64,000 bases of DNA. It comes from Burkholderia sp. Ac-20365. Its GTDB lineage: Bacteria; Pseudomonadota; Gammaproteobacteria; Burkholderiales; Burkholderiaceae. Below the pieces are notes generated by a model. It saw only the letters and a list, made by a program, of their open reading frames with translations. It was not told the DNA's origin and did no database searches. Of the stretch, positions 60,814 through 64,000 are shown in pieces (positions within the stretch are counted from its first letter, which is position 1; each line of letters starts with the position of its first letter). A program made the translations under genes and the position numbers. The stretch is from NCBI RefSeq assembly GCF_017104715.1, contig NZ_JAAGPI010000031.1, forward strand, positions 1 to 64,000, given 5' to 3'.

Positions 60814-62226
60814 TCAGACCGTGCGCGAAAAACGCTGCATCGTCTGCTGGCCGAGATAGCGGTCGAACACCATCGCGATGTTGCGCACGAGCATCCGCCC
60901 GGCCAGTTGCACGTCGAGCCGCCTCGCGCCGATCTTCACGAGCCCGTCGTCTTCGAACGCGCGCAGCCGCTCCAGTTCGGGCGCGAACATGTCATGAAAG
61001 CGGATGCCGTACGCGGCCTCGAACTCGTCGAAGCGCAGTTCGAGATTGCACATCAGCTGGGTGATGATGTCGCGGCGCAAGCGGTCGTCGGCGGACAGGC
61101 GCACGCCGCGCTGGATCGCCAGTTCGCCTTTGTCGATCGCCGCCGCGTAGCCCGTCAGGTCTTTCGCATTCTGCGCATAGACATCGCCGACCTTGCCGAT
61201 CGACGACGCGCCGAAGCCGATCAGATCGCATTCGGCGCGCGTGCTGTAGCCCTGGAAATTTCGATGCAGCGTACGCTTTGCCTGAGCACGCGCGAGTTCG
61301 TCGGTGGGCAGCGCGAAGTGATCCATGCCGATATAGACGTAGCCCGCGCCCGTCAGCCGCTCGACCACGAGCCGCAGCAGCGCAAGCCGTTCCTCGGGCG
61401 AGGGCAGCGTGGACGCATCCATCTGCCGCTGCATCTTGAAGAGCTGCGGCATGTGCGCGTAACCGAATACGGAGAGCCGGTCGGGCGCGAGCGCGAGCAT
61501 CGTGTCGAGCGTGTTGCTGAAGCTGCGAACGGTCTGATACGGCAGCCCGTAGATCAGATCGACGCCGATCGAATGAAAACCCGTCGTGCGCGCGGCGCGG
61601 ATCACGTTCGCTGTCATTTCGAGCGGCTGGATACGGTTGATCGCGCGCTGCACGACGGGATCGAAGTCCTGCACACCGAGACTCAGCCGGTTGAAGCCGA
61701 GGTTGCGCAAATGCACGATGGTCTGCGGTGATGCCTCACGCGGATCGATTTCGATCGAGAACTCGCCTTCGGCGTCGCTGCGCAACAGAAAGTGCTCGCG
61801 CGTGATTGCCATCAGCTCCGTCATTTCGTCGTGCGACAGAAACGTCGGCGTGCCGCCGCCCCAATGCAATTGCGATACGGGACGCGCGGTGTCGAACAGC
61901 GGCGCCTGCAATTCGATCTCGCGCTTGAGCCGCGCGAGATACGGCGCCGAGCGCGCGCGGTTTTTCGTCACGACCTTGTTGCAGCCGCAGTAGAAGCACA
62001 CCGTGTCGCAAAACGGAATGTGGAAGTACAGCGACAGGTCGGTTTCCGTTGCGCCTTTGTCGGCGGCGGCGCGGCGATAGTCGTCGAGCGGGAAGTCGTC
62101 GCGGAACTGGAGCGCAGTCGGGTAGGACGTGTAGCGAGGACCGTTTGCGCTGTACTTCGCGAGCAGGTCGGGGCGAAACAGCGAATCTGCCGAAGGGAAG
62201 GACGGACCGGTAGGCGGGATGTTCAT
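60814..62226 (-). CDS. hemN: oxygen-independent coproporphyrinogen III oxidase
   Basis: This 470-residue radical SAM enzyme decarboxylates coproporphyrinogen III for haem synthesis without oxygen. The cluster motif is FCDTVCFYCGCNK (CxxxCxxC), followed by HWGGGTPTFLS, GVQDFDPVVQRAINR and the HemN C-terminal domain. Length and N terminus (YTSYPTALQF) indicate true HemN, not HemW. The ATG at 62226 has only a weak ribosome-binding site. A perfect Anr/FNR box lies 128 bp upstream, so low-oxygen induction is likely. Confidence 0.95.
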   Translation of the reverse strand: MNIPPTGPSFPSADSLFRPDLLAKYSANGPRYTSYPTALQFRDDFPLDDYRRAAADKGATETDLSLYFHIPFCDTVCFYCGCNKVVTKNRARSAPYLARLKREIELQAPLFDTARPVSQLHWGGGTPTFLSHDEMTELMAITREHFLLRSDAEGEFSIEIDPREASPQTIVHLRNLGFNRLSLGVQDFDPVVQRAINRIQPLEMTANVIRAARTTGFHSIGVDLIYGLPYQTVRSFSNTLDTMLALAPDRLSVFGYAHMPQLFKMQRQMDASTLPSPEERLALLRLVVERLTGAGYVYIGMDHFALPTDELARAQAKRTLHRNFQGYSTRAECDLIGFGASSIGKVGDVYAQNAKDLTGYAAAIDKGELAIQRGVRLSADDRLRRDIITQLMCNLELRFDEFEAAYGIRFHDMFAPELERLRAFEDDGLVKIGARRLDVQLAGRMLVRNIAMVFDRYLGQQTMQRFSRTV

Positions 62227-62353
62227 GGGATCGATCTCCAGACGCCCGCCTGATGATGCGCGAGCGTGGGTGTGAGCTCGAACGAGTGTACGGGCGCAAG
62301 GGCGCGCGGCGTTGAGTAAAAAGGTCGCAACGCGGCCAATGGCACAATATCGT

Positions 62354-62367
62354 TTGATGTGTATCAA
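62354..62367. promoter_or_regulatory. Anr/FNR-type binding site
   Basis: TTGATGTGTATCAA is an exact match to the FNR/Anr consensus TTGAT-N4-ATCAA. It lies between hemN (start 128 bp to the left) and the divergent cysteine-cluster gene (52 bp to the right). hemN is a classic target of this oxygen-sensing regulator, so this is a strong candidate site. Confidence 0.8.
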
Positions 62368-62418
62368 GGTTTGGGCGATTTGCCCGCCGTCTCGAGTATT
62401 CGTGTTTCAGGAAGCGCA

Positions 62419-62715
62419 GTGTCCGTCCATTTGTCTTCACCATCGTCCGCGACCGCGGATCACGCGTGCCGCCCCGATTGCGGCGCGTGCTGCATCGCGC
62501 CGTCGATCACCAGCCCGATTCCCGGCATGCCGGATGGCAAGCCCGCGGGCGTGCGCTGCGTGCAGCTGGGGGACGATCTGCGCTGCGCGATTTTCGGCCA
62601 GCCGGAACGTCCGGCATGCTGTTCGGGTCTACAGCCGCAGGCGGAAATGTGCGGCAACTCGCGCGATGACGCGCTCGTCTGGCTGACGCGTCTGGAAGTC
62701 GACACGCGTCCCTGA
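62419..62715 (+). CDS. YkgJ-type cysteine-cluster protein
   Basis: This 98-residue protein has eight cysteines, arranged as CRPDCGACC, then VRCVQL, LRCAIF, and ACCSGL followed by MCG, the pattern of the YkgJ (CxxCxxCC) zinc/iron-cluster family. I chose a GTG start at 62419, 7 nt after AGGAAG, since an ATG at 62359 lies in the Anr box. It diverges from hemN and shares the oxygen-responsive region. Function of the family is not defined; a metal-binding protein is likely. Confidence 0.8.
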   Translation: MSVHLSSPSSATADHACRPDCGACCIAPSITSPIPGMPDGKPAGVRCVQLGDDLRCAIFGQPERPACCSGLQPQAEMCGNSRDDALVWLTRLEVDTRP

Positions 62716-62769
62716 GCGCGCCGAACGCATGCGCCGGAAGACCATCAAACGAATCCTTGGAGAACCTGC

Positions 62770-63363
62770 ATGACCCAACCCGCTGCGCCCGCACGGCGCC
62801 GCTTTCTGTTTTCCGCGCTGTCCGTCTGTGCAGCGGCGAGCGTCACGGCGCCGCTCGCTGCGTGCGCGACAGCCACGTTCCCGTTTATTCCGGACCACTA
62901 CACGTTTTCGCAAAAGCAGGTTCAGGAGGCCGTCCAGCGCAAATTCCCGTATCAGCGCACGGTGTCGCAGGTGTTCGATGTCGCGTTGAGCAATCCCGTG
63001 GTCGGCTTGCTGCCCGATACTAACCGCGTGTCGGTGCGGCTCGATGCGCGGCTTGCGAGCCCGTTTCTGCAGCAACCCGTGAACGGCGTGTTCACGCTGT
63101 CGAGCCAGCTCGAATACGATCCGCAAAGCCGTTCGGTCGTGCTGCGCGCGCCGAACGTCGACAATGTGAGCGTGGACGGCAACGCGCAGGCCTACGCGCA
63201 GCAGATCAACGCGGCCGCCGCGCTGATCGCCACCCAGCTGCTGACCAACTATCCCGTCTACACATTCAAGCCGGAACAGCTGCAATTTGCCGGTGTGAAT
63301 TACGAACCCGGTACAATCACGGTCCTTACAAACGGCATACGCGTGCAGATCGTCGAAAAGTGA
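62770..63363 (+). CDS. DUF1439 lipoprotein
   Basis: This 197-residue protein has an N-terminal twin-arginine-like start (RRRFLFSA), a hydrophobic segment and lipobox LAAC with Cys32, so it is probably a lipoprotein. The mature domain resembles the DUF1439/YceB family (TFSQKQVQEAVQRKFPYQR and the beta-rich NGIRVQIVEK end). No catalytic residues are evident. It lies 55 bp after the cysteine-cluster gene and 80 bp before uppP. Confidence 0.85.
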   Translation: MTQPAAPARRRFLFSALSVCAAASVTAPLAACATATFPFIPDHYTFSQKQVQEAVQRKFPYQRTVSQVFDVALSNPVVGLLPDTNRVSVRLDARLASPFLQQPVNGVFTLSSQLEYDPQSRSVVLRAPNVDNVSVDGNAQAYAQQINAAAALIATQLLTNYPVYTFKPEQLQFAGVNYEPGTITVLTNGIRVQIVEK

Positions 63364-63442
63364 CGCACGCGCGGCCGTGCGGCCGCGCCATCCATGCTGA
63401 CGCGGCCCGAATCGCCACCAACTCCAAGCGAAAAGGCCACGG

Positions 63443-64000
63443 ATGGACTGGATAATCACATTGAAGGCGCTGATTCTGGGCGTCGTGGAAGGCTTGACCG
63501 AATTCTTGCCGGTGTCGAGCACGGGGCACCTGATCGTCGCGGGCAGTGTGCTGAACTTCGACGTGCCGCAGGAAAAGACTTTCGACGTCGTCATCCAGCT
63601 CGGCGCGATTCTCGCCGTGTGCTGGGAATACCGTCAGCGCATCACCAGTGTGGTGTCGGGACTGGCGACGCGGCCCGACGCGCGCCGCTTCACGCTCAAT
63701 GTGATCATCGCGACGATTCCGGCCATCGTGCTGGGCCTGCTGTTCGAGAAATCGATCAAGGCGGTGCTGTTTTCGCCCGTGCCCGTCGCGTTTGCGCTGG
63801 TGGTGGGCGGCGTGGTGATCCTGTGGGTCGAGTCACGGCAGCGCAACCGGCCGGATGTCCAGGCGCGCGTGCATTCGGTAGACGACATGAGTCCGCTCGA
63901 TGCGCTCAAAGTTGGCCTCGCGCAATGCTTCGCGCTGATTCCGGGCATGTCGCGCTCGGGTTCGACGATCATCGGCGGAATGCTGTTCGGGCTGGACCGG
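63443..64000 (+). CDS. uppP: undecaprenyl-diphosphatase, N-terminal part (cut by window edge)
   Basis: The first 186 residues of the integral membrane enzyme that recycles undecaprenyl diphosphate for cell-wall synthesis. BacA/UppP motif 1 is GVVEGLTEFLPVSSTGHL (residues 14-31) and motif 2 is PGMSRSGSTIIGGMLFG near the edge. The frame is open through position 64000 with no stop. The ATG at 63443 follows an A/G-rich stretch. In full it should be about 275 residues. Confidence 0.93.
   Translation, partial: MDWIITLKALILGVVEGLTEFLPVSSTGHLIVAGSVLNFDVPQEKTFDVVIQLGAILAVCWEYRQRITSVVSGLATRPDARRFTLNVIIATIPAIVLGLLFEKSIKAVLFSPVPVAFALVVGGVVILWVESRQRNRPDVQARVHSVDDMSPLDALKVGLAQCFALIPGMSRSGSTIIGGMLFGLDR

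Overview
The window looks like chromosomal DNA of a Burkholderiaceae betaproteobacterium, most likely Paraburkholderia or a close relative. The base composition is GC-rich. The clusters ribF-ileS-lspA-coaBC-dut, clpS-clpA, nadA-nadC with convergent nadB, rpmB-rpmG, slpA-ispH and a five-gene branched-chain amino acid importer are arranged as I know them from that family. Genus assignment is inference: there is no rRNA or other decisive marker here. Density is high and most of the window is housekeeping. I see no prophage, CRISPR array, integrase or intact insertion sequence.

Left to right: a secreted-protein gene cut by the left edge (minus strand); a four-gene peptide/oligopeptide ABC importer (952-6671, minus); a cupin gene overlapping a nickel/cobalt permease gene (6939-8478); repeat element copy 1 (about 8534-9297); a stand-alone EF-G gene, a DUF192 protein, a tiny Ala/Lys-rich secreted protein and rluE (9347-13547, minus); icd with a perfect palindrome upstream; a Cys/His-rich secreted protein with a multicopper oxidase; a cold-shock gene; clpS-clpA. 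Next comes the minus-strand run ribF-ileS-lspA-coaBC-LLM oxidoreductase-dut (20942-28395). Divergent from it are purN, an RsmB-type methyltransferase, an MscS channel and a DesA-type desaturase. NAD synthesis (nadA, nadC, nadB), ribosomal proteins L28/L33, radC and slpA-ispH follow.

From 40882 a lipoprotein-anchored branched-chain amino acid ABC system (livJ, terminator, livHMGF) runs rightward and ends at repeat element copy 2 (46107-46758). Then come a GNAT acetyltransferase overlapping an argD-like aminotransferase, a 2Fe-2S flavoreductase, an NAD-dependent epimerase-like protein, rsuA, and a probable operon of an enolase-superfamily enzyme with a ProXWV betaine importer, facing a divergent MocR regulator. 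The right end holds a secreted alpha/beta hydrolase, an aromatic amino acid permease, tRNA-Leu(CAA), hemN with a perfect Anr/FNR box upstream, a YkgJ-type cysteine-cluster protein, a DUF1439 lipoprotein and uppP, cut by the right edge.

The most unusual feature is a pair of about 650-bp intergenic elements, each almost one giant imperfect palindrome. Both have the same left/right polarity, the same nested hairpins and the same central block, and neither encodes a recognisable protein. They look like a dispersed non-coding repeat family. Second in interest is the enolase-superfamily/ProXWV/MocR locus, which suggests uptake and conversion of a betaine-like compound.
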